64,000 nucleotides of DNA from Pseudomonas sp. MWU13-2105 (GTDB lineage: Bacteria > Pseudomonadota > Gammaproteobacteria > Pseudomonadales > Pseudomonadaceae): the NCBI RefSeq assembly GCF_023242315.1, contig NZ_JALLIY010000001.1, positions 372,001 through 436,000 of the forward strand, written 5' to 3'. The notes under the pieces were generated by a model, which ran no database searches, was not told the DNA's origin, and saw nothing but the letters and a program-made list of their open reading frames with translations. Below are positions 9,136 through 18,024 of the stretch, in pieces (the first letter of the stretch is position 1; each line of letters starts with the position of its first letter). The translations under genes were made by a program, and so were the position numbers.

Positions 9136-10125
9136 TCAGCGTAATACGATGACCCGGCCCCACAGGCTATGCTGTTCGAACCCCAGCACCCCTTGCAGCG
9201 AATCGAGTACCGCCCGCGGATCCTTGCTCGGAAAGCTGCCACTGATCCGTCGTGCCGCCAGGCTGTCGTTGAACACCAGGATCCGCCCCGGATAGTAGCG
9301 TCCCAGGTCCTCGACCACCTCGGCCAGGGTGACTTTCGAATAGTTCAGCCAGCCCTGGCGCCAGGCCAACAGTTGCTCGCTGTCCACCGGCTGCAGCGGC
9401 TGCGCCGCACCGTCGGCATAGGCCACCTGCTGGTTGGCGCCGAGAATCTGTTGCGGCGCTCCCGCGCTCGCCCGCACCCCGACCCGCCCGGACAACACCG
9501 TCACCCGCGCACCACCAGGTTGCAGGCGCACCTCGAATTGCGTGCCGAGCACCCGCGCCTCGCCGCCCTCGGCCGTCACCACAAAAGGTTCGCCGGTATG
9601 GCTCACGTGGAAAAACGCCGAGCCGCGACGCAACCGGACATGCCGCTCGCCCGCGCTGAAATCCACGGAGATCGCACTGTCGGTGTCCAGGGTCACTTCG
9701 GATTGATCGGCCAGGATCAGCGTGCGCACCTGCCCAGGCACCGACACATAGTCGGCACCGAGGTCATCGAGCCAACGCCGGGGCTCGAAGCCCAGGCCCA
9801 TGGACAACGTCAGCAGCAGGCAGGCGGCCATGGCCAGGCCCGCCGACCAGCGCCAACGCGATGCCGGGCGCTGCCGGGCCATGGCCGCGAGCAACGCTTG
9901 CAGGGCCGCGGCCTCCTCCCGGGCCAGGGTGGCCGCCGGCACTTCACTCAACTCCCAGAGCACCTGGGCCTGGGCATAGGCCTCGACATGGGCCGGGTCG
10001 GCTTGCAGCCAGAGACTGAAACACGCCTGGTCGCCCCGGCTCGGCTGATCGTGCAAGAGGCTGAGCCAGGCCAGCGCGGCCTGTTCCTGGGCGGGTGTCA
10101 CGGTGACGCTGGAAGAATGGATCAC
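9136..10125 (-). CDS. FecR-like anti-sigma regulator
   Basis: 329 residues: a cytoplasmic N-terminal DUF4880-like domain (EQAALAWLSLLHD...DQACFSLWL...AHVEAYAQAQVLWELS), one membrane helix at about 93-112 (WSAGLAMAACLLLTLSMGLG), and a periplasmic FecR domain (VPGQVRTLILADQSEVTLDT) plus a C-terminal region contacting the receptor signalling domain. It controls the FecI-like sigma factor encoded just upstream, with which it overlaps by 4 bp (ATGA). This matches the order sigma, anti-sigma, receptor seen in ferric citrate and pyoverdine-uptake systems. Confidence 0.93.
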   Translation of the reverse strand: MIHSSSVTVTPAQEQAALAWLSLLHDQPSRGDQACFSLWLQADPAHVEAYAQAQVLWELSEVPAATLAREEAAALQALLAAMARQRPASRWRWSAGLAMAACLLLTLSMGLGFEPRRWLDDLGADYVSVPGQVRTLILADQSEVTLDTDSAISVDFSAGERHVRLRRGSAFFHVSHTGEPFVVTAEGGEARVLGTQFEVRLQPGGARVTVLSGRVGVRASAGAPQQILGANQQVAYADGAAQPLQPVDSEQLLAWRQGWLNYSKVTLAEVVEDLGRYYPGRILVFNDSLAARRISGSFPSKDPRAVLDSLQGVLGFEQHSLWGRVIVLR

Positions 10126-10724
10126 GATGCTTTCCCTGGCAGACGTGTGGTGGACGGCTCTCTCTGTGCCGCTGAAGGCTCTCGCAGACTGGCCTTGCAG
10201 GCTTCGAGGGCGCGCATCATGTGTTTTTCCACGGCACTTTGCGACAGGCCCATGGCCTTGGCGATCTCGGCATACTTGCGGCCATGGATGCGGTTGAGCA
10301 GGAAAATCTGCCGGGTGCGTTGCGGCAGGCTGCGCAGCGCCGCCTCGACATGCCGCAGGTCGTTGCCAGCCTCCAGGGCCGCCTCGGGCTCGAAGCTCTG
10401 GTTATCCTGCTGCTCGGGCAGCCAGCCTTCATTGACTCGCACCCGCGCGCCCTCGCTGCGCAAATGGTCGATGGCAATGTTGCCGGCGCAGCGCAGCAGG
10501 TAGGTGCTCAGTTCCTCCACCTGCACCAGCGGCCGACGCCAGAAACGCAGGAACAGGTCCTGGACCAGGTCCGCCGCCGTCGCGCGGCAACCGACCCGCC
10601 GACTGACCAGCGCCTCCATCTGCGAACGCTGGGACAGGAACACTTGCAGGAAGTGCGCGCGACCGGCGTGCAGCTCGGTCCTCTCGGCATCCGGGCTCTC
10701 GGGGGGGCGCATGGCCAGGTTCAT
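10122..10724 (-). CDS. FecI-like ECF sigma factor
   Basis: 200 residues with sigma region 2 (VGCRATAADLVQDLFLRFWR, then LSTYLLRCAGNIAIDHLRSE) and region 4 (LPQRTRQIFLLNRIHGRKY...LSQSAVEKHMMRALEAC), the standard iron-starvation ECF layout. It should direct RNA polymerase to the receptor promoter when the receptor binds its ferric ligand. A Fur box lies about 65-85 bp upstream. The C-terminal tail (KASLREPSAAQREPSTTRL) extends beyond region 4, a little longer than usual. Confidence 0.93.
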   Translation of the reverse strand: MNLAMRPPESPDAERTELHAGRAHFLQVFLSQRSQMEALVSRRVGCRATAADLVQDLFLRFWRRPLVQVEELSTYLLRCAGNIAIDHLRSEGARVRVNEGWLPEQQDNQSFEPEAALEAGNDLRHVEAALRSLPQRTRQIFLLNRIHGRKYAEIAKAMGLSQSAVEKHMMRALEACKASLREPSAAQREPSTTRLPGKAS

Positions 10725-10788
10725 CGCGACACTCCCAGCAACAGTCAGCCGCCGGGCAGCAGCGGGCCAGCGGAAAAAACGCCAATAC

Positions 10789-10808
10789 TAATGATAAAAA
10801 TTATCATG
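10789..10808 (-). promoter_or_regulatory. Fur box upstream of the FecI-like gene
   Basis: ATGATAA (10791-10797), a 3-base AAA spacer and TTATCAT (10801-10807) form a perfect palindrome that closely matches the Fur consensus GATAATGATAATCATTATC. Placed to repress the sigma/anti-sigma/receptor operon in iron-replete cells. Confidence 0.85.
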
Positions 10809-10935
10809 CGCAAAGACATTCGACGATCCGCAGGGACACGAGGGCATCCAGGACTGGTCATCCGAATGGCTGTTCAGGGTGAAACACAAGGTGGATCAGG
10901 CGGCTTGCGGACTGGTTATTGAACGGGCCCGCAAC

Positions 10936-10963
10936 GAAAACGGGCCTGCAAATGCAGGCCCGT
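10936..10963 (-). terminator. Rho-independent terminator of the HPF-like gene
   Basis: ACGGGCCTGC (10940-10949) and GCAGGCCCGT (10954-10963) form a perfect 10-bp stem with loop AAAT; read on the minus strand the stem runs into TTTT. It lies 19 bp past the stop of the HPF-like gene. Confidence 0.85.
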
Positions 10964-10981
10964 CGGGGTCAGCGTCAAGGA

Positions 10982-11395
10982 TCAGCCGTTAGCGGCCAGT
11001 CGCACACGTTCTTTCTCTTCGAACTCCTCTTCCAGCAGTGCGTCTCCCAGGTCACGGCGTTCGCCCTGAATGGCGCTCGCGCGTTTGGCTTGCAGTTTGC
11101 CGAACAGATGCTCCAGTGCATGTTCCAGTTTGGTCGCCGCGCCATCGATCGCCTGTTCCAGCGTATCGGCTTTATGGGTGACCGAAATCGGTTGATGGCC
11201 TTTTGGCCGCGCTTCCATCTGGCAGCGCATATCGTGGGGACCAGGCTTGTCGCCGTTCTCGTCCGCCAGGTGAACTTCGACCCGTGTCAGGTCTTCTTCA
11301 TAACGTTCGAGCGCGTTCTCGACGCTCGTCCGGACCCACTCCTCCAGTCGAATGCTGCTTTGAATATGGTTATCACTATTGACTTGGATTTGCAT
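10982..11395 (-). CDS. HPF/RaiA-family ribosome-associated protein
   Basis: 137 residues. The N-terminal 100 match the sigma-54 modulation/S30EA fold of hibernation factors: MQIQVNSDNHIQSSIRLEEWV, then ERYEEDLTRVEVHLADENG and an ATKLEHALEHLFGKL helix. Such proteins bind the 30S decoding centre in stationary phase or stress. The C-terminal 35 residues are charged (LGDALLEEEFEEKERVRL). It differs from the hpf that normally sits next to rpoN, so this is likely a second family member. The ribosome site is AAGGGAA. It is monocistronic, with its own terminator and a 298-bp upstream region in which I see no recognisable site. Confidence 0.8.
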   Translation of the reverse strand: MQIQVNSDNHIQSSIRLEEWVRTSVENALERYEEDLTRVEVHLADENGDKPGPHDMRCQMEARPKGHQPISVTHKADTLEQAIDGAATKLEHALEHLFGKLQAKRASAIQGERRDLGDALLEEEFEEKERVRLAANG

Positions 11396-11693
11396 AGTTC
11401 TTCCCTTATTTCAGCGAGCTTGCAAGAGGCTCGTCGGCAACGCCTGGAGGCGTGCTGAAGATGACCTCTTGATGACAGAGTTGGGCAGTTGGAAAAACAA
11501 TTCAAGCCCTTTGAAAAGATAAATAATTATCCGACGAAATAGCCGGACAAGCCGCTAAAGCGCTGTTAATGTCGGGAGTTCAGTCGAATCGCTTTCCTGT
11601 CACTTCTTGCAACAACCTCCCGGAAAAAGCCCCATCGCGAGCCCGCTGGAAAGGCCTTCGGTGCCGGACATCCTTGCCCGGCAGTCGCGTGCA

Positions 11694-12893
11694 TCAAGCG
11701 TCGCGCAGCCCCGGCAGCACCTTGCGCTCGCGGGTGTAGCTGAGTACGAAATGCGCCACCAGGCCGAAGATCAGGCCCCAGAACGCCGCCGCCAAACCCA
11801 GGTAACTCATTCCCGAAGCAGTCACCAGAAAGGTGATCAATGCCGCTTCGCGCTGCTTCTCCTCGGCCATGGCCGCCGTGAGTCCGGAACTGATCGCGCC
11901 GAACAACGCCAACCCGGCCAGCGACGCGATCAGTTCCTTGGGCAAGGCACCGAACACCGAGGCCAGGGTCGCGCCGAAGGTGCCCATCAGGATGTAGAAC
12001 ACCCCGCAGGCGATGCCGGCGACATAACGCCTGTCACGGTTTTCGTGAGCTTCGCGACCGGTGCAGATCGCCGCCGTGATCGCCGCCAGGTTGAGGCCAT
12101 GGGCACCGAACGGCGCCAGCAACACCGCGGCCACGGCCGTCAGCGAAATCATCGGGCGGGCCGGCTGGGTATAACCGGCCGTGCGCAGCACCGCCATGCC
12201 CGGCACGTGCTGGCCGGTCAGGGTCACCAGCGCCAGCGGCAGGCCGATATTGATGATCGCGTGCCAGCTCCATTCGGGCGCGGTGAAGATCGGATACGCC
12301 ACCGCCACGCTGATCGCCGCCTGGTTCAACTCGCCCAGCAGTGCGGCCAAGCCACAGCCGACGATCAGCACCGAAAGAATCGCGTAGCGCGGCGAGAAGC
12401 GCTTGCACACCAGGTAGACGGCGATCATCGACAATACCAGCGCCGGTTGCAGGCGGATCGAGGTGAACAGCTCGGCACCGAAGCGAAACAGGATCCCCGC
12501 CAGCATCGCTGCGGCAATCGCCTTGGGCAGGCGGCTCATCAACCTGTCGAAGGCCCCGGACAAACCCACCACCAGGATGATCACCGAGGCCACCACATAG
12601 GCGCCGATCGCCTCGGCAAACGATACCGTCGGCAGCATCGACACCAGCAACGCCGCGCCGGGCGTCGACCAGGCGGTAATCACCGGGATCCGCAGGCGCC
12701 AGCTCAACCACAGGCCAGTGACACCGCTGCCGATGGAAATCGCCCAGATCCACGACGATACCTGCTCGCCGGACAAATGCGCCTGGGACGCCGCCTGGAA
12801 CACGATGATCAGCGGGCCGGCGTAGGAGATGACCACGGCGATAAAGCCGGCGATCACCGCGGATAACGAAAAGTCCTGTCTGAGGCTGCTCAT
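11694..12893 (-). CDS. benE: BenE-family membrane transporter
   Basis: 399 residues from MSSLRQDFSLSAVIAGFIAVV, the typical start of benzoate/H+ symporter family proteins, with about 12 membrane helices. SYAGPLIIVFQAA, TAWSTPGAALL and TGQHVPGMAVLRTAGY are family motifs. The longer open frame (to 13022) covers the divergent operator and is unlikely to be translated. It is not next to benzoate-catabolism genes, so the substrate is open; the divergent MocR regulator suggests an amine, amino acid or vitamin-like aromatic compound. The symbol denotes family only. Confidence 0.85.
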   Translation of the reverse strand: MSSLRQDFSLSAVIAGFIAVVISYAGPLIIVFQAASQAHLSGEQVSSWIWAISIGSGVTGLWLSWRLRIPVITAWSTPGAALLVSMLPTVSFAEAIGAYVVASVIILVVGLSGAFDRLMSRLPKAIAAAMLAGILFRFGAELFTSIRLQPALVLSMIAVYLVCKRFSPRYAILSVLIVGCGLAALLGELNQAAISVAVAYPIFTAPEWSWHAIINIGLPLALVTLTGQHVPGMAVLRTAGYTQPARPMISLTAVAAVLLAPFGAHGLNLAAITAAICTGREAHENRDRRYVAGIACGVFYILMGTFGATLASVFGALPKELIASLAGLALFGAISSGLTAAMAEEKQREAALITFLVTASGMSYLGLAAAFWGLIFGLVAHFVLSYTRERKVLPGLRDA

Positions 12894-12920
12894 AAGCGTC
12901 GGTACCTGGGCGAGGGAGAC

Positions 12921-12989
12921 ATTGATTCGATTGAATCGATTTGTGCGCATATAACCGCAAAAATTGATTCGATTCAATAGAATCAATTT
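12921..12989. promoter_or_regulatory. Repeat-rich operator between the BenE-family and MocR genes
   Basis: Two exact copies of ATTGATTCGATT (12921-12932 and 12963-12974) lie 42 bp apart in the same orientation, about four helical turns. The second is also part of a perfect 10-bp inverted repeat, AAATTGATTC (12961-12970) and GAATCAATTT (12980-12989), with a 9-bp spacer; the first carries GATTC-N4-GAATC. MocR regulators commonly bind direct repeats at divergent promoters, so this is the probable site of the neighbouring regulator. Confidence 0.75.
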
Positions 12990-13045
12990 GGCTTGCATAC
13001 CCTGTGATAAGCTTGCCCCCACTTTTCAGGATCGGTAGTCATTGC

Positions 13046-14434
13046 ATGTGGGTTCCTCGGCTCAGCGACTTCAACCAACCGGTGTATCTTTCCATCGCCG
13101 ACGCGCTGGCGCGGGATATCGCCAGCGGTACGCTGAAAACCGGCAGCCGCCTGCCGACGCTGCGTGAACTGGCCCAGGCGCTGGATGTCACGCCCGGCAC
13201 CATCAGCCGCGCCTACAGCGAGGCCCAGCGGCGCAAGCTGGTGCAGGGCGAAGTCGGCCGCGGCACCTATGTGCTGGAACAGGACGCGCCGACACCGACC
13301 CGGCAACAGCCCCCGGCACTGCTGGCAGCAGGACCGAGCGACCTGCTCGACCTGTCGATCATCAAGCCCCATGGCGAGCCGCTCGAACACGAGTTGCGCG
13401 ATGCCCTGGTGAACATGGCCAACGATGCGGATTTCGCCCGCGCCCTGGACTACGCCCCCGACGGCGGTCACCCGGCCCACCGGGAAGCCGGCGCGCAGTG
13501 GCTACGCCAGTCGCTGCCCGGGGCGCAATGGCAACAGGTGGTGATCACCGCCGGCGCGCAACATGGGCTGATGGTCGCCATGAGTGCCCTGAGCAACAGC
13601 GGTGACCTGGTGCTCTGCGAAGCCCTTTGCTACCCGGGTATCATTTCCCTGGCCCATGGCCTGGAGCGACGCCTCGGCGGCGTCGAAATGGACGCGGAAG
13701 GCATCATTCCCGAAGCCCTGCGCGAGCGTTGCCGGCGGGAAAAACCGGCGCTGCTGATCTGCGTCGCCACCTGCCAGAACCCGACCACGGCGATCATGTC
13801 CGCCGCGCGCCGGGCGCAGATCGCGGCGATTGCCGAAGAGTTCGACTTCCTCATTATCGACGACGATATCTACGGTTTCCTCGCCAACGATCCGTCGATC
13901 AAGCCATTGTCCAGCTACGCACCGGAGCGCTCGGTGTACCTCACCAGCCTGTCGAAATCGGTGATGCCGGCACTGCGCATCGGCTACCTGTACAGCCCGC
14001 CGAAACTGCTGTCGCGCCTGACCTCGATGGTGCGCAGCAGCATCTGGATGCCCTCGCCGCTGACCGCGCAACTGGCCAGCATGATGCTCGGCGAAGGCCT
14101 GGATACCCGCCTGGTCGCGGTCCAGCGCGCCGAAGCGGCCGCGCGCCAGGCCATCGCCGCCGACGTCTTTCGTGGTTTGCAGATCAGCACCCAGCCCCAC
14201 AGTTATCATCTGTGGCTGACCTTGCCCGAGCCCTGGAGCGGCGACGAGTTCACCCTGCTGGCGCGGGCCAACGGCGTGCTGGTGCTCAGCGGCACGCAGT
14301 TCCAGGCCGAACGCCTGGGGCATACCCGCAGCGTGCGGGTCGTGCTGATGTCGCCCACCAGCCGCGACGAACTGCGCTTCGCCCTGACCAAGCTGGCCAG
14401 CCTGATCGATGCCGATCCGCGGCGTTTCTACTGA
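13046..14434 (+). CDS. MocR-type GntR/aminotransferase regulator
   Basis: 462 residues from MWVPRLSDFNQP. Residues about 10-78 are a GntR winged helix (PVYLSIADALARDIASGTL, PTLRELAQALDVTPGTISRAY). The rest is a fold-type I aminotransferase domain with the cofactor-binding set: ATCQNPTT (about 241-248), IDDDIYGFL (about 271-279) and the likely PLP lysine in YLTSLSKSVMPALRIGYL (about Lys 304). Such proteins sense PLP adducts rather than catalyse. It is divergent from the BenE-family transporter over an operator-like region and probably regulates both. The start is the ATG at 13046; the upstream GTG would extend into the operator flank. Confidence 0.9.
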   Translation: MWVPRLSDFNQPVYLSIADALARDIASGTLKTGSRLPTLRELAQALDVTPGTISRAYSEAQRRKLVQGEVGRGTYVLEQDAPTPTRQQPPALLAAGPSDLLDLSIIKPHGEPLEHELRDALVNMANDADFARALDYAPDGGHPAHREAGAQWLRQSLPGAQWQQVVITAGAQHGLMVAMSALSNSGDLVLCEALCYPGIISLAHGLERRLGGVEMDAEGIIPEALRERCRREKPALLICVATCQNPTTAIMSAARRAQIAAIAEEFDFLIIDDDIYGFLANDPSIKPLSSYAPERSVYLTSLSKSVMPALRIGYLYSPPKLLSRLTSMVRSSIWMPSPLTAQLASMMLGEGLDTRLVAVQRAEAAARQAIAADVFRGLQISTQPHSYHLWLTLPEPWSGDEFTLLARANGVLVLSGTQFQAERLGHTRSVRVVLMSPTSRDELRFALTKLASLIDADPRRFY

Positions 14435-14620
14435 ACGGTCGTTTACTCGGCACAAGCCTTGCACTTGCTGACTCGTCAATACCGCACCCATGCAGTATCG
14501 ATGCAGTTGTGCCCCGACATGAGGTCAGGGCACCTGACCTGCCGCCGGTCCGGAACCGACGAACCAACCCGGCCCGCGAGCAGTCAATGAATGCAGGTTT
14601 CGATCAGAGTGGTGACACAC

Positions 14621-14986
14621 ATGGATAACCCCTTTCAGTTGATCAACGAGGCGTTCCAACCCGAATACCGGGTCAACCTCAGCCTCCAGGGACTGGACGG
14701 CGACATCATGCTGACCCTGTCCAACGCCGACGGGATAGTGGCCAAGCGGATGATCAGCGCCGAGCAGCGCAATGATCCGCGGCGCCTGAAACGCCTGATC
14801 CAGAGCGTGCAATTCGGCATCGCCATCGAGCAGGGGCACAGTGCGCTGGATATTCTCACGGCCATGACCGACAGCGACAGCCTCAAGCTGGCGACCCTCC
14901 CCGCGCCGGTCTGGAGCGGTGCCGGCCATCGGGTCGGACGCCCGGCCACGCCGACCGGGAGGGTGCTGACGCTGCCAGTTCGTTAA
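14621..14986 (+). CDS. DUF3509 family protein
   Basis: 121 residues from MDNPFQLINEAFQPEYRVNL. The first about 85 residues match the small Pseudomonas DUF3509 family: alternating beta strands (VNLSLQGLDGDIMLTLSN) then RRLKRLIQSVQFGIAIEQG. The remaining tail (PAPVWSGAGHRVGRPATPTG) is low-complexity and longer than I expect for the family. The function is unknown. An upstream GTG-rich stretch could add ten residues, but the ATG at 14621 follows GAGTGGTGA, a usable ribosome site. Convergent with the DUF1501 gene; only 7 bp separate the stops. Confidence 0.75.
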   Translation: MDNPFQLINEAFQPEYRVNLSLQGLDGDIMLTLSNADGIVAKRMISAEQRNDPRRLKRLIQSVQFGIAIEQGHSALDILTAMTDSDSLKLATLPAPVWSGAGHRVGRPATPTGRVLTLPVR

Positions 14987-14993
14987 GCAACCG

Positions 14994-16193
14994 CTACACC
15001 AACTGCAACCCATTGGGGCGCACGCCGGGAAAAACGCTCTGAAGTTGCGCAGTGGACAAACCCCAGGTGCGACCCAACAGGCCGCCGAGCAGATCGCGGT
15101 AGTTGTTCAGCACCGGATAATCGCGGTTCTGCAACAGGCTGCCCGGCGCCACCGCCACCTGCTCGCCGGCGATCCGCCCACCGTGTACGCTGCCGCCCAG
15201 CACCCAGTAGACCGTGCCATGGCCATGATCGGTGCCGCGATTGCCGTTCTCGCGGAAGGTGCGGCCAAACTCCGAGACCACTACCACCGTGGTGTCTTTC
15301 CACTGCTCGCCCATGGCCTCGGCAAACGCCGCCAGGCCCTGCCCCAGGTTCGCCAGGTTGTTGGAAAGCGGCCCCTGGGCGCCGCCCTGGTTGACGTGGG
15401 TGTCCCAGCCGCCGACATCGACGAAACCGAGCCGATACTGATCGCGCATCAGGGTGGCGATACGTCGGGTTTCCGCGGCGAAATTCTGCGCTGTCTGCGC
15501 GCCGCGCCCGGCCTTGGTCATTTCGTCCTGCAGGTCCTTCGACACCTGCTGGCGCAGTTGCAGGCCGTCGGACACTGGCGCGGCCAGCGTCGTGCCTTTG
15601 TACATCGAGGCAAGGATCGCGGACTGGCGTTCGTCGAACACCGGCTTCGAAATTCCGCGCAACGACAGGTTGGGAATATCCCGGCCGCCCTGGAAACTCA
15701 GCGGCAAGGCATCGGTAAAGGCAATCGGCGCGCTGCCGGGCATGACGCCGGCCAGCCGGGCGAGAAAGCCCGAGCCATAGTGGCCGTGCTGCTCGCCGGC
15801 CAGGCCGGCCTCGATATTGTCCTGGGTTTCGAAGTGGCTGCGCGACAGGTCGTCGGTGCCGGCAAAGGGCACGAAGGCCAGCTGCTTGCGCTGCCAGAGC
15901 GGGTAGAGCGAATCGCGCAGCTGCGGGTTGAGGCCCCAATGGCCGTCGAGGGCGATGGCACTGCTGGGGTTGTGCGGATCGGGCCGGGCAATCGCCAGGC
16001 TCGGCCGCGACTCGTAGTAGAAATCGCTGGCATAGGGCACCAGCAGGTTGTTGCAGTCATAGCCGCCGCGCAGGAACACCATCAGAAAACGCGGCGCCGA
16101 CGCCGGGGCGGCAAACAGCTTGCCGGAGAACGACAGGGTCGGCAGGGTCGCCGCGGCGACCGCTGAAGCGAGCAGAAAGTCTCGACGATTCAT
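14994..16193 (-). CDS. DUF1501 protein with twin-arginine signal
   Basis: 399 residues beginning MNRRDFLLASAVAAATLPTLSF, a Tat signal (RRDFLL), so it is exported folded. The DUF1501 core follows: FLMVFLRGGYDCNNLLVPY, RSHFETQDNIE, WDTHVNQGG, VVVSEFGRTFREN and GTDHGHG, giving conserved His/Asp residues like a sulfatase or alkaline-phosphatase fold. The true function is unknown. The ATG at 16193 has AGGAAGG upstream; the GTG one codon earlier is less likely. It lies 27 bp after a DUF1800 gene, a pairing that recurs in many bacteria and suggests a joint cell-envelope complex. Confidence 0.88.
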   Translation of the reverse strand: MNRRDFLLASAVAAATLPTLSFSGKLFAAPASAPRFLMVFLRGGYDCNNLLVPYASDFYYESRPSLAIARPDPHNPSSAIALDGHWGLNPQLRDSLYPLWQRKQLAFVPFAGTDDLSRSHFETQDNIEAGLAGEQHGHYGSGFLARLAGVMPGSAPIAFTDALPLSFQGGRDIPNLSLRGISKPVFDERQSAILASMYKGTTLAAPVSDGLQLRQQVSKDLQDEMTKAGRGAQTAQNFAAETRRIATLMRDQYRLGFVDVGGWDTHVNQGGAQGPLSNNLANLGQGLAAFAEAMGEQWKDTTVVVVSEFGRTFRENGNRGTDHGHGTVYWVLGGSVHGGRIAGEQVAVAPGSLLQNRDYPVLNNYRDLLGGLLGRTWGLSTAQLQSVFPGVRPNGLQLV

Positions 16194-16220
16194 CACAGCA
16201 CCTTCCTGAAGAGCACGGCG

Positions 16221-17759
16221 TTAGCGGTTGTTGAAATCAGGTGAAGAGAGCAGGAAGGTGTTCCATTCCTGGGGCGAAGTGGCCTGATTCAGCGCGGCTG
16301 TGGTGGCGGCTGACAGATGTGGACCAATCGCCTCGTAATACAACGGCGTGGTGATCATGGGAAAACCGCCCTGGGCCTTGTCGCTGCCTTCCGGAGTAAA
16401 CAGCTTGTTGTAGCCCGAACCGATGGAGCGGGCTATCTCGAAACGTTTCGACATCTGCCCGGAGCTGGCCCAGCCGGCGGCATCCAGCGGCCAGCCGTCC
16501 GGGGTCTGCCGGCCGAATACCGGTTCACCCAGCTGATTGAGCCAGTTGAGCATCGGCCGCGGATTGGCGATCGGCTTGCCGTCGTAGGCCAGGCGTACCG
16601 CCGAGACCACGAACTGGGTCGGGTCCTTGAATTTTTTCCCGGCGCTTTGCAGCAGTTCCGGCGACTCGAAGAGCGTGCGCAGCACCTGGGCGATATCGCC
16701 ATCGCTGCGCTGGAAGGTCACGCTCATGCGCTCCACCAGGGATTGAGGCGGCTGGTCGGCAACGAAGTATTGCGCCAGTTTGCGCGAGATAAACTGCGCA
16801 CAGGCTTTCTGCCGGGTGATCAGGTTGACCGCCCGGGTGATCTCATCGAAACCGCTGCCCTGGATCGGTTCGCCCAGCAGCACCTTGTCGGAGAAGTCGT
16901 GGCGATTGGGGTTGAACTGGAACATCCCGTCATTCACCACCAACGCTGCCACCCGTGGCCCGAACTTCTGCACCCGACCATCCAGCGGCCTCACCCCGGC
17001 GCCGGTAAGGATCAGCGCCAGTTGCTGGACATCCTGCTGGGTGTAGCCGGAACCGACCCCCAGGGTGTGCAGCTCCATCAGCTCGCGGGCGTAGTTTTCA
17101 TTGACCTTGCCCCTGGCGTTCTGCGCGTTGTCGAGGAACTCGAGCATGGCCGGGCTCTTGAGGGTCGCCAGCAGCAGGTCCTTGAACTTGCCCAGGGCAT
17201 GCGGGCGGATCACCTGCTCTTCGTAGTCCGCCGCCATCAGGCGTACCGCGCCTTTGCCGGCAAATACGCTGAAGTGATTGAGCCAGAAGCCGACCATCTG
17301 CTCCTTGAGCTGGTTGCTGCCATAGACGGCCCGCAACAGAGTGATTTGCCGGGCCTGGTCGGCGGCGTCATTGAGCTGTTGCTGCTGGGATTTTTTCGCC
17401 TCGGCCTTGGCATCGCCGTCCGGCATTGCCTGGAGCTGTTCCTGGCCCTGCTTGAAGGCGAGCAAGGTCGCCTGCAACGGTTGCGCGAGGATCGGGAACG
17501 CCCGCACTTGCGCGTCGATGCCCGGCGGCAACGGCTCACGAATACGGTCGGTCAACTGCGCCTCGAGCAAGCCGGCACGGCCCATGGCGCGAAAACGCGC
17601 GACGTTCGCCGCATCCAGGTCGTAACCGTCGCGCCGCAGCCAGGCCGAATCGGCGGGACTCAAAGGCACGGCAGGCGCCGCCATGGCAACGACGGGAAGG
17701 CCCACCGCCAGGCATACAGACAACCCCAGACAACGTAGAACAGCACCCGGTACTGGCAT
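16221..17759 (-). CDS. DUF1800 family exported protein
   Basis: 512 residues with a Sec signal (LGLSVCLAVGLPVVAMAAP). DUF1800 features: VGFWLNHFSVFAGKGAVR, AMLEFLDNAQNARGKVNENYARELMELHTLGV, YTQQDVQQLALILTGAGV and CAQFISRKLAQYFVAD. The NENYARELMELHTLG motif is the family hallmark. The function is not established. It is the first gene of a two-gene unit with the DUF1501 protein, so export of both to the periplasm is expected, one by Sec and one by Tat. Confidence 0.88.
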   Translation of the reverse strand: MPVPGAVLRCLGLSVCLAVGLPVVAMAAPAVPLSPADSAWLRRDGYDLDAANVARFRAMGRAGLLEAQLTDRIREPLPPGIDAQVRAFPILAQPLQATLLAFKQGQEQLQAMPDGDAKAEAKKSQQQQLNDAADQARQITLLRAVYGSNQLKEQMVGFWLNHFSVFAGKGAVRLMAADYEEQVIRPHALGKFKDLLLATLKSPAMLEFLDNAQNARGKVNENYARELMELHTLGVGSGYTQQDVQQLALILTGAGVRPLDGRVQKFGPRVAALVVNDGMFQFNPNRHDFSDKVLLGEPIQGSGFDEITRAVNLITRQKACAQFISRKLAQYFVADQPPQSLVERMSVTFQRSDGDIAQVLRTLFESPELLQSAGKKFKDPTQFVVSAVRLAYDGKPIANPRPMLNWLNQLGEPVFGRQTPDGWPLDAAGWASSGQMSKRFEIARSIGSGYNKLFTPEGSDKAQGGFPMITTPLYYEAIGPHLSAATTAALNQATSPQEWNTFLLSSPDFNNR

Positions 17760-18024
17760 ATCAAGAGGCTTCCAAAGGTGAGGGCGACAGCAATCCTTTC
17801 ATCCCCAGTGTCTGTCGAACTGGCTGTACCAATGCTGACAAATGCGCATTCAGTTCTATCCTGCCTAAGGCTTGTGACAAGCGGCTCTTGCCGTGAAAAA
17901 GTCTGTACCGGGTTCAGGATCCGGACAGATACATACTGTTACAACAAGCCTAGCCGGTGAGAAAACACGGCAACGATCCGTTCGCCAGGCATGCGCCGTC
18001 GGCGGACCATCCCGAGGAGGCAAC

